A stretch of DNA of 17,257 nucleotides. Source: DATIJJ01 sp035478255. GTDB taxonomy: Bacteria > Pseudomonadota > Gammaproteobacteria > DSM-16500. The stretch covers positions 1 through 17,257 of the forward strand of contig DATIJV010000013.1 of NCBI GenBank assembly GCA_035478255.1. Reading direction: 5' to 3'. Position numbers and translations under genes: made by a program. Below are positions 1 through 5,814 of the stretch, piece after piece. Numbering within the stretch: position 1 is the stretch's first letter; each line of letters opens with the position of its first letter. The notes below the pieces were generated by a model. It was not told the DNA's origin. It did no database searches and saw nothing but the letters and a program-made list of their open reading frames with translations.

Positions 1-159
1 CATCGCGGAATTTAGCGCTGCTTGGCGAGCGCCTTTTGCTCGCTTAGCAGCGCTTAATGTCCGCGATCTACCCTTGATTCTCATTTGGGTAGATCGCGGA
101 CATTAACTCACTCTAAATTCGCAAAAAACGCGAATTAAGAGTGAGTAAATTCCGCGATG
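1..159. repeat. Nested palindromic repeat forming a three-armed cloverleaf (four-way junction)
   Basis: Positions 1-14 (catcgcggaattta) pair perfectly with 146-159. Everything between is three back-to-back hairpins with no unpaired base at the junctions. Arm 1 is 15-30 with 38-53 (14 of 16 pairs, loop 31-37). Arm 2 is 54-73 with 87-106 (20 perfect pairs, 13-nt loop). Arm 3 is 107-122 with 130-145 (15 of 16 pairs, loop 123-129). The outer stem, arm 2 and arm 3 share related words (atcgcgga, taaatt/gaatta), so the arms may derive from one another. No protein is encoded. It lies 31 bp beyond the stop codon of map, so it could also fold in the map 3' transcript. The window starts exactly at its edge, so it may extend further left. 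The pairing is seen directly; classification as a mobile or bacterial interspersed element is inference. Confidence 0.85.
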
Positions 160-190
160 ACAACCAATGGGGCTGAGCTATTACAAAAAT

Positions 191-1000
191 TCAGAATGAA
201 GCAAGAATGTCTTGTTCTTCTTCACGAAGGGTTAAAATTTCAAACCCATTATCAGTCACTAATATGGTGTGTTCCCATTGCGCAGATAAACGTCGGTCTG
301 CAGTAACAGCAACATACCAATCGGTAGTGGTAATACTTTTTGTTTTAATATTTTTAACTGCCGCTTTTCCCTGGTTAATCATGGGCTCAATAGTAAATGT
401 CATGCCTGTTTGCAATATCATCCCTTTACCAGGAACACCAAAATGCATCACCTGGGGTTCCTCATGCATTTTTTTCCCAATACCATGACCACAATACTCA
501 CGCACAACAGAATAACCATGTTTTTCTGCATAAGTTTGAATTGCATGACCAATATCACCCAATGTTGCATTGGGTTTAACTTTTTTAATACCTTCATAGA
601 GACATTGCTGCGTAACATCGACTAACCGTTTCGCATGCATGGGAACTTCTCCAACGCAAAAAGTTTTGCTGCTATCGCCAAAATAACCATCTTTTATAAC
701 TGTTACATCGACATTGACGATATCACCTTTTTCTAAAATTTGTGTAGATGAAGGAACGCCATGACAAACTACCCGATTAACGGAAGTATTGACAGTATAG
801 GGATATCCATATTGGCCTTTACTGCCAGGAATAGCATGCAATGTGTCTACAATATAACGCTCACAAAACTCATCGATCGCTGCAGTGGTAATACCGGGTT
901 TTATAATAGTACCTACAGCTTCTAATACATTAGCTGTCAAGCGCCCTGCAACACGCATTTTTTCAATTTCATCAGGCGTTTTAATTAAGGGAGAAGACAT
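191..1000 (-). CDS. map: Type I methionine aminopeptidase
   Basis: This cytosolic metalloenzyme removes the initiator methionine from new proteins when the second residue is small. The 269-residue protein covers the whole pita-bread fold; the E. coli enzyme has 264. All five metal ligands of the family are present: D98 and D109 (in NVDVT and GDSSKTF), H172 (in GHGIG), E205 (in TIEPM) and E243 (in QWEHT). The substrate-pocket histidines H80 and H179 are also there. The few extra residues lie around 215-228, before the last ligand. The ATG at 998-1000 has only a weak ribosome site (TAGG). A TATAAT-like box sits just upstream on the minus strand. It is divergent from the gene at 1151 and is probably essential. 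Confidence 0.97.
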   Translation of the reverse strand: MSSPLIKTPDEIEKMRVAGRLTANVLEAVGTIIKPGITTAAIDEFCERYIVDTLHAIPGSKGQYGYPYTVNTSVNRVVCHGVPSSTQILEKGDIVNVDVTVIKDGYFGDSSKTFCVGEVPMHAKRLVDVTQQCLYEGIKKVKPNATLGDIGHAIQTYAEKHGYSVVREYCGHGIGKKMHEEPQVMHFGVPGKGMILQTGMTFTIEPMINQGKAAVKNIKTKSITTTDWYVAVTADRRLSAQWEHTILVTDNGFEILTLREEEQDILASF

Positions 1001-1011
1001 AAAAACCTATA

Positions 1012-1017
1012 ATTATA
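1012..1017 (-). promoter_or_regulatory. Possible -10 box of map
   Basis: On the minus strand this reads TATAAT, a perfect -10 consensus, 11 nt before the map start codon. The matching -35 region is poor (TTAATA/GTTAAT at 17-18 nt spacing). If used, it would give a very short, nearly leaderless transcript, so the real promoter could lie elsewhere. Confidence 0.3.
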
Positions 1018-1027
1018 GATAGAAATT

Positions 1028-1056
1028 GAGGGCATATTAACAAATATAGGGCCCTC
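1028..1056. promoter_or_regulatory. Imperfect inverted repeat between divergent genes
   Basis: gagggc (1028-1033) pairs with gccctc (1051-1056), and atatt (1034-1038) pairs with aatat (1043-1047), with three unpaired bases (1048-1050) on one side. It lies between map and the gene at 1151 and overlaps where a -35 box for map would be. It could be an operator, but nothing in the sequence identifies a regulator. Confidence 0.3.
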
Positions 1057-1150
1057 CCGCAAACTATCCGTCTCTAGACAGTGGTTTTTCAGCTCGATTT
1101 TGCTTACAATCCTGGCTTAGGCTCACACAAACTTCTAGGGAATCCATTCA

Positions 1151-1822
1151 GTGATAAAAACCAATACCAAGTTAAATCTTCTGTTAGAACAATACAATCC
1201 AATCAAGATGAGTTCTATTCATCAAATTTCAGATGGCATCATATTGTATGCGATAGAAAACATCTCGACAGAAAACAATACAAAAGAAATTAACTTAATT
1301 TCTTTTGTTTCTTATTTTGGATTGCTAGCCGGATTAGTTTTATTTAAATTTTATGCGCATGATCGAAAAAAAATGTTGGCCCGTGTTAAAAAAATATTGG
1401 AAGCGCGTAATGAAGAAGGAAATTTTGACGTGATGCATTTGTTGCCTGCGCCCGAGATCATTAACACAATCAAAAATTTATTATCGCAAGATGATAGCCA
1501 GCCGATTTTAAACATAACGAACGACATGGTTGATGGGCCCGATGAAATCAGACAGAAATTAACTGCTTCTTTTGCGGCAATAATCGATCAGGTAACGCGG
1601 CAGTTTGATCAGCGAAATGATTTTTACCATGATTTGCTTTTCTTTCTTTTAATTGATATCACCCAGTTTATGATGATAATTTGTTATTCGAAACGGACTG
1701 ACGATAAAAATATTGATATTGAATTGTTAGCAAAAAAAATCTGCGAAAATATTTACAAAGGAAGCAGTTATACGGATGTGCAAATCAGCGAAAATCTCGT
1801 GACGGCAGAAACTTTACATTAG
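1151..1822 (+). CDS. Uncharacterised membrane protein (hypothetical)
   Basis: I do not recognise the family. The frame encodes 223 residues with normal composition and codon use, which supports a real gene. A hydrophobic segment at about 48-68 looks like a membrane helix and is followed by a basic stretch (HDRKKMLARVKK). A second hydrophobic stretch lies at about 161-179. The remainder is mixed charged and probably helical. No catalytic motif is visible. The frame is closed upstream by TAG at 1136-1138. The first start is GTG 1151, with AGGG at 1137-1140 as a weak ribosome site. ATG 1208 (residue 20) is an alternative with no clear ribosome site. It ends 35 bp before tdk on the same strand, so the two may be co-transcribed. 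Confidence 0.65.
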   Translation: MIKTNTKLNLLLEQYNPIKMSSIHQISDGIILYAIENISTENNTKEINLISFVSYFGLLAGLVLFKFYAHDRKKMLARVKKILEARNEEGNFDVMHLLPAPEIINTIKNLLSQDDSQPILNITNDMVDGPDEIRQKLTASFAAIIDQVTRQFDQRNDFYHDLLFFLLIDITQFMMIICYSKRTDDKNIDIELLAKKICENIYKGSSYTDVQISENLVTAETLH

Positions 1823-1828
1823 CTCTCT

Positions 1829-1840
1829 GCTGCCGGCAGC
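1829..1840. repeat. Short perfect palindrome between two co-directional genes
   Basis: gctgccggcagc is a 12-bp perfect palindrome immediately after the stop at 1820-1822 and just before the tdk ribosome site. It is too short, and has no loop or U-run, to be a terminator. It may be a protein-binding site or simply chance. Confidence 0.3.
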
Positions 1841-1857
1841 ATGAACAGGATATTTTT

Positions 1858-2427
1858 GTGGCCAAGCTTTATTTTTATTATTCCGCAATGAATGCAGGAA
1901 AAAGCACTGTTTTGCTGCAGTCTTCGTATAATTATCAAGAAAGAGGGATGGAAACATTACTCTTTACTTCAGCGATTGATAAACGTTTTGGCCAGGATCA
2001 AATTGCTTCGCGTATCGGCCTTTCTTCCATGGCTGTTTCATTTGATAGTCATTTTAATTTATTGGAATATACAGAAAAATACTTATTGGACCATCCGAAA
2101 TTAGCTTGTATTCTGGTAGATGAAGCGCAATTTTTAACGAAGGAGCAAGTGATTCAACTGACTCAACTTGTCGATCAATTAAATTTACCGGTTTTGACTT
2201 ATGGACTGCGTAGTGATTTTCGCGGCGAACCTTTTGAGGGAAGTCAATATTTATTAATTTGGGCAGACAACTTGGTTGAGATTAAAACAATTTGTCATTG
2301 CGGGAAAAAAGCTACGATGAATGCACGTATTGATACTGATGGAAAAACAATTAAAACCGGAGAGCAAATCCAAATCGGCGGTAATGAACGATATGTTTCA
2401 ATGTGCCGCAAGCATTTTAAATTATGA
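1858..2427 (+). CDS. tdk: Thymidine kinase, type II (TK1-like)
   Basis: It phosphorylates thymidine to dTMP with ATP in the cytosolic pyrimidine salvage pathway. The 189-residue protein carries the P-loop SAMNAGKST (9-17) and the catalytic glutamate E89 in VDEAQFL. It also has the zinc site of the C-terminal lasso domain: C146 and C148 in ICHCGKK, and C183 and H186 in MCRKHF. The segment GGNERYV (174-180) precedes the last zinc ligands, as in the E. coli enzyme. It ends about three residues after the zinc site, so it lacks the tail that brings E. coli Tdk to about 205 residues. The start is GTG, chosen because AGGA (1847-1850) lies 7 nt upstream and the P-loop then falls at the usual position. 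Confidence 0.96.
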   Translation: MAKLYFYYSAMNAGKSTVLLQSSYNYQERGMETLLFTSAIDKRFGQDQIASRIGLSSMAVSFDSHFNLLEYTEKYLLDHPKLACILVDEAQFLTKEQVIQLTQLVDQLNLPVLTYGLRSDFRGEPFEGSQYLLIWADNLVEIKTICHCGKKATMNARIDTDGKTIKTGEQIQIGGNERYVSMCRKHFKL

Positions 2428-2433
2428 GGTTTT

Positions 2434-2462
2434 TTGATATTATTTTTCTCTTTCCCTAAAAT
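2434..2462 (+). promoter_or_regulatory. Sigma70-type promoter of the amino acid ABC transporter operon
   Basis: TTGATA (2434-2439) and TAAAAT (2457-2462) are each one mismatch from consensus and are separated by exactly 17 bp. They begin 7 bp after the tdk stop codon. Transcription would start near 2469, and the ribosome site GAGG (2470-2473) is 8 nt before the ATG at 2482, giving a very short leader. Confidence 0.6.
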
Positions 2463-2481
2463 TTAGCATGAGGTTGTTTCT

Positions 2482-3240
2482 ATGGTTTCACGAATGGCTT
2501 TCTTATCGATATGTCTCGCACTATTCTTCTCATCAACAGCGTTTGCAGCTATTAAAAAAGGTGAAGTCATTAACGTTGCAGTGGCAGCCAACTCTCCGCC
2601 CATGTTGTTTAAATCAGATAAAGGAAAACTTCAAGGAGTAGACTTAGAAATCTTCAATGATTACTGCAAAGATCGTGGTTGTCAGTTAAAAATTAAAGAA
2701 TATACTTTTGATGGTATGCTGGGTGCAGTAGTGAGCGGTCAAGCGGATGTTGCATTTTCTGGTATCTCCATTACGCCTAAACGCAAACAAGTGATGGATT
2801 TTTCTAAACCTTATTATGATAATTCATGGTATCTTGTCAGTCTAACCACGAGAAACATTAAAATCTCAGATCTTTCGCAATTAAAAAAATACTCAATCGC
2901 TTACCCTCGCGGTATGGCCTATTCAGATCTCATCAAAAAGGACCTGGAACCCAAAGGATATTATTCATTGAAAGATGTAAAACTCTATCCATCTTATAAT
3001 GAAGTGTTGCTTGAATTAAAAAATGGTAAAGTTGATTTAGCTTTTGTTGAAGAGCCAGTCTTTTTTGATTATCGCAATAAACGCCATTATCCGATCCAGA
3101 GCAGTTATGTATTTAAAAACAATGATCAATTAGGTTTTGCGTTTCGTAAAGATTCGCCAATTCTAGCTGATTTTAATGAATATCTTGATAAACTCGGCCC
3201 TCAAAAAATCAAAGAAATTGTAGACAAATGGATGAACTGA
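2482..3240 (+). CDS. Amino acid ABC transporter, periplasmic substrate-binding protein (GlnH/ArtJ-like)
   Basis: This is the periplasmic receptor that captures a polar amino acid and delivers it to the membrane permeases encoded next. Residues 1-22 form a signal peptide with a hydrophobic core and an A-F-A cleavage site before A23. There is no lipobox cysteine, so the protein should be soluble rather than a lipoprotein. The rest is one family 3 solute-binding domain: the first lobe with GVDLEIF (52-58), then DVAFSGISITPKR (89-101), where R101 is at the position that usually binds the substrate carboxylate, and VDLAFVEEP (184-192) in the second half. C62 and C67 could form a disulfide. The substrate (glutamine, arginine or another polar amino acid) cannot be fixed from sequence. 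Its TGA stop directly abuts the next start codon. Confidence 0.93.
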   Translation: MVSRMAFLSICLALFFSSTAFAAIKKGEVINVAVAANSPPMLFKSDKGKLQGVDLEIFNDYCKDRGCQLKIKEYTFDGMLGAVVSGQADVAFSGISITPKRKQVMDFSKPYYDNSWYLVSLTTRNIKISDLSQLKKYSIAYPRGMAYSDLIKKDLEPKGYYSLKDVKLYPSYNEVLLELKNGKVDLAFVEEPVFFDYRNKRHYPIQSSYVFKNNDQLGFAFRKDSPILADFNEYLDKLGPQKIKEIVDKWMN

Positions 3241-3879
3241 TTGGACGTTTTAAATATTGTCTGGCAACTGCTCCAGGGAATCGATGAGACCATTATCGTA
3301 ACAGTGTCTTGTTTTCTGACTGGTACGATCATGGCTCTTCTGATGGTCAGTTTGCGTCACCTCGGTATTCCGGGTCTAACAAGACTGGTCGATACTTTTA
3401 CTTTTATCTTTCGCGCTGTCCCAGTTTTAGTATTGATTTTTTTAGTCTATTTTGGATTTCCTGGAATAGGGTTGAAAATTCAACCCTTATTAGCAATGAA
3501 TTTAAGCTTAGGGCTAGTGGCAGGTGCTTATTTAACCGAAGTATTTCGCGGCGCTTTATTGTCAATTGATTCATCAGAATTGCTTGCAGCGGAAGCTTCC
3601 GGTATGAGTTATTTACAAAGGCTTTTTTTTATTGAATTTCCGCAAATGTTACGTTTTTCTTATCCCGGTATGGTCAATGAGTTTACCTCTACTCTTAAAA
3701 ATTCACCTTTTGCTTATACGATTGGTATTTCTGAGATTACGAGACAAGCAACAGCGTTGACCGCAACTATTAATCATAGTATGCAAATTTATCTGGTTCT
3801 TGGTATTTTATATTTTCTGATCTACCGAGTCTGTTTATTTTTCATGAATTCAGTAGAAGAAAAATTCAGTATTCAATAG
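3241..3879 (+). CDS. Amino acid ABC transporter permease (HisM/GlnP-like), first subunit
   Basis: An inner-membrane subunit of 212 residues that forms half of the transport channel. Hydrophobic helices lie at about 16-38, 55-75, 85-103 and 182-203. The FRAVPVLVLIF segment (57-67) and the cytoplasmic EAA-type loop at about 113-134 (AA at 116-117, G121, FP at 133-134), which docks on the ATPase, are typical of the family. The usual glutamate of the loop appears to be leucine. The start is TTG directly after the upstream stop, with a weak GGA ribosome site at 3230-3232 inside the end of the preceding gene. This suggests translational coupling. The N-terminus from this TTG has the usual family length. 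It is paired with the second permease at 4680. Confidence 0.93.
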   Translation: MDVLNIVWQLLQGIDETIIVTVSCFLTGTIMALLMVSLRHLGIPGLTRLVDTFTFIFRAVPVLVLIFLVYFGFPGIGLKIQPLLAMNLSLGLVAGAYLTEVFRGALLSIDSSELLAAEASGMSYLQRLFFIEFPQMLRFSYPGMVNEFTSTLKNSPFAYTIGISEITRQATALTATINHSMQIYLVLGILYFLIYRVCLFFMNSVEEKFSIQ

Positions 3880-3959
3880 AGTATACTTCTCGCAGATGAG
3901 TTTTAGGTTTTTTAGCGCTCAGATTGCGAGAGATTTAACCCGGTGCGAGAGGTATATAT
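3880..3959 (+). promoter_or_regulatory. Intra-operon leader with two mutually exclusive hairpins over a ribosome site
   Basis: TCTCGCA at 3888-3894 can pair with TGCGAGA at 3925-3931 or with the identical word at 3944-3950. The second pairing covers part of the ATPase ribosome site (GAGAGG, 3947-3952), which is 7 nt before ATG 3960; the first leaves it free. This is the only sizeable gap in the operon. The pairings are visible in the sequence; a regulatory role is inference. The segment also shares exact 10- and 13-base words with the fold-back element at 5562-5743, so it may be the remnant of a repeat. Confidence 0.35.
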
Positions 3960-4673
3960 ATGATCATTCAAATACAAAATTTAGTAAAAAAATTTGATCA
4001 AAAAGAAATACTCTCTGGCGTGAATTTAGATATCGCGCGCGGTGGAATAAAAATTATCATGGGGCCTTCAGGTTGTGGAAAAACTACATTAATTCGTTGT
4101 CTGAATCGCTTGGTTGAACCTGATTCCGGTTCGATTTATTTCCACGGGAAAGACATTCTTCTTCCTGGCGTGAATGTGCGGCAATTACGCCAGACGATTG
4201 GATTTGTCTTTCAAAATTTTGCATTATACCGCCATTTATCCGTATTAAATAATGTGATGCTTGGATTGCGTATATTGCATCATCTGTCCCATGATGAAGC
4301 AAAAGAAAAAGCCTTACAGACCCTGGCTAAATTCAATATGACTGACCATATTCACAAATATCCCTCGCAAATTTCAGGAGGACAGAAACAACGAGTAGCG
4401 TTGGCGCGTGCTTTAGCAATGGATCCAGAAATTATTATTTTTGATGAACCCACCTCAGCATTAGATCCCATTATGACACGGGAAGTGGCACAATTGATTA
4501 ATAAATTACGCCATGAAAATGTAACGGTTATTTGTGTAACGCATGATATCATATTAGCCGAGCAAATTTCAGATCGAGTCGCATTTCTTGATCATGGCAT
4601 CATTAAAGCTGAAGATACGATCATTTCGCTAAGAAAAAGTGCTGATCCTAACATTAGACAATTTTTTGAGTAA
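3960..4673 (+). CDS. Amino acid ABC transporter ATP-binding protein (GlnQ-like)
   Basis: The cytoplasmic ATPase that powers the importer. Its 237 residues are a complete nucleotide-binding domain: Walker A GPSGCGKTT (35-43), Q-loop Q85, signature ISGGQKQR (138-145), Walker B IIIFDEP (158-164) with catalytic E163, D-loop SALD (166-169) and switch histidine H195 in VTHD. Length and motif spacing match the polar amino acid (GlnQ/HisP/ArtP) class. ATG 3960 has a good ribosome site, GAGAGG, at 3947-3952. It lies between the two permease genes, 6 bp before the second, which supports one transcription unit. Confidence 0.95.
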   Translation: MIIQIQNLVKKFDQKEILSGVNLDIARGGIKIIMGPSGCGKTTLIRCLNRLVEPDSGSIYFHGKDILLPGVNVRQLRQTIGFVFQNFALYRHLSVLNNVMLGLRILHHLSHDEAKEKALQTLAKFNMTDHIHKYPSQISGGQKQRVALARALAMDPEIIIFDEPTSALDPIMTREVAQLINKLRHENVTVICVTHDIILAEQISDRVAFLDHGIIKAEDTIISLRKSADPNIRQFFE

Positions 4674-4679
4674 TTCACT

Positions 4680-5351
4680 GTGTTAAATTCACCCGTTATT
4701 TTTATAAAAGATTTAATTGAAAATTTGCCTTTGATCTTATCCAGTTTAGTCAATACATTACAGTTGGCAACCGTGGTCACCATAACGGGTTTATTAGGCG
4801 GAATTGTCATTTTATATTTTTCTCTCAGTCAATATTCTTTTGTCAGGAAGCTTGCCGCGTCATACATTTCATTTTTTATCGGTACACCCTTGCTAGTGAT
4901 ATTATTTTTGATTTATTACGGATTACCACAATATGGCTTTGGGCCTTCCGCGTTTACGGTCGCAGTCATTTGTTTTACTCTCAATGTTTCTGCCTACAAT
5001 GCAGCTTATTTGAATTCTGCCTATCGTGGTCTTGACCCAAACGAACTTGCCGCTGCGAAATCGCAAGGATTTAGCGATTTTCAAATTTATCGGCTCATTA
5101 CATTACCTCAAGTTTTACGTACATCAATCCCCGCACTCACGAATCAAGTCATTGCTAACTTAAAAGATACGGCAATCGTTTTTTTGATTGGTTATACAGA
5201 TTTTTTTGCGCGTATGCAAAGCCTGGCTGCTGATGATTTTCAATTTTTTAATGCTTATCTGTTTACTGCCATCGTTTATATTATGATGGTTTCTTTAATC
5301 GTCATCGCTGCTCGCTGGATTGAGCGTCACATTAAACCTAAAATTTTGTAA
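4680..5351 (+). CDS. Amino acid ABC transporter permease (HisQ/GlnP-like), second subunit
   Basis: The second inner-membrane channel subunit, 223 residues, expected to form a heterodimer with the permease at 3241. Hydrophobic helices lie at about 19-48, 62-82, 91-110 and 190-211. The EAA-type loop is recognisable at about 123-144 (LAAAKSQG, then TLPQ). The segment FFIGTPLLVILFLIYYGLP (65-83) is typical of polar amino acid permeases. The start is GTG 4680, 6 bp after the ATPase stop, with only a weak GAG ribosome site, so translation probably depends on the upstream gene. It is the last gene of the operon; the fold-back element that begins 19 bp later may help end the transcript. Confidence 0.92.
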   Translation: MLNSPVIFIKDLIENLPLILSSLVNTLQLATVVTITGLLGGIVILYFSLSQYSFVRKLAASYISFFIGTPLLVILFLIYYGLPQYGFGPSAFTVAVICFTLNVSAYNAAYLNSAYRGLDPNELAAAKSQGFSDFQIYRLITLPQVLRTSIPALTNQVIANLKDTAIVFLIGYTDFFARMQSLAADDFQFFNAYLFTAIVYIMMVSLIVIAARWIERHIKPKIL

Positions 5352-5370
5352 CGGTAAAACTTGTTCCTTA

Positions 5371-5531
5371 GAGCCTGTTTAAGATCTTTTTGTATACTTT
5401 AAAAAGTGGGGAATCGAGTCAAAATCTTCGCAAGTTTGAGGCGAATAGCAGAGCTATTTAACGAAAACTTGCGAAGATTTTGGCCGATTCTACCGCTTTT
5501 TAAAGTACACAAAAAGATCTTAAACAGGCTC
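5371..5531. mobile_element. Fold-back MITE with IS5/IS1031-like ends and TTA target duplication
   Basis: A 161-bp element with no transposase. Positions 5371-5406 and 5496-5531 are inverted repeats with one mismatch in 36. Inside, 5411-5437 pairs with 5465-5490 with a few mismatches, and a small hairpin (5444-5449 with 5453-5458) closes the tip, so almost the whole element folds back. It is flanked by TTA on both sides (5368-5370 and 5532-5534). The end sequence GAGCCTGTT and a 3-bp TNA duplication are features I associate with the IS1031 group of the IS5 family. The repeat and duplication are seen directly; the family link is from memory. Confidence 0.75.
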
Positions 5532-5561
5532 TTATGGAAGAATTCGATTATTCTTAATACA

Positions 5562-5743
5562 TATACCCATCGTACCTCAAGATGCGATTTTTAACAGCTC
5601 ATCTTGCATCGAATTTGAAATGTTCTTCAATCGAAAAATCTTGAAATACAGTAAAGTATTCCTGCGATTTTTCTCAATCAGAACATTTCAACTTCTCGCA
5701 ATCTGAATGTTAAAATCTCGCATCTTGAGGTACGATGGGTATA
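5562..5743. mobile_element. Second fold-back MITE-like element, unrelated to the first
   Basis: A 182-bp element whose ends (tatacccatcgtacctcaag and its complement at 5724-5743) form a terminal inverted repeat of about 35 bp with small indels. Inner stems continue: 5615-5626 with 5680-5691, 5633-5640 with 5666-5673, and 5645-5649 with 5656-5660. No gene is encoded. TA at both outer edges would fit insertion at a TA target, as made by Tc1/mariner/IS630-type enzymes, but TA is part of the palindrome so this cannot be settled. It lies 30 bp after the first MITE and stops 3 bp before the TATAAT box of the next gene. Confidence 0.65.
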
Positions 5744-5752
5744 GAGTATAAT
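5725..5752 (+). promoter_or_regulatory. Promoter of tpsB, with the -35 box inside a MITE end
   Basis: TTGAGG (5725-5730) lies in the right terminal repeat of the MITE, and a perfect TATAAT (5747-5752) lies just outside it, 16 bp apart. The predicted transcript would start near 5759 and have a leader of about 55 nt before the tpsB ATG at 5815. No better promoter is visible in this gap. Confidence 0.5.
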
Positions 5753-5814
5753 TCTGCATAACTTTACTAAGCACAACCACTGTATGCTTACTGCATATAT
5801 TAAAGAGACATGGA

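Noticed and set aside
1..159. tRNA or other known structured RNA gene in the cloverleaf
   Set aside because: The arms are 16-20 bp, far longer than tRNA arms, and there is no T-loop, anticodon arm or acceptor geometry. I recognise no known RNA family.
207..625. Overlapping plus-strand small frames
   Set aside because: They are antisense to map, whose catalytic residues are all intact.
5406..5594. Small plus-strand frame across the first MITE
   Set aside because: It spans the fold-back element and beyond its edge, has no ribosome site and reflects palindromic sequence, not a protein.
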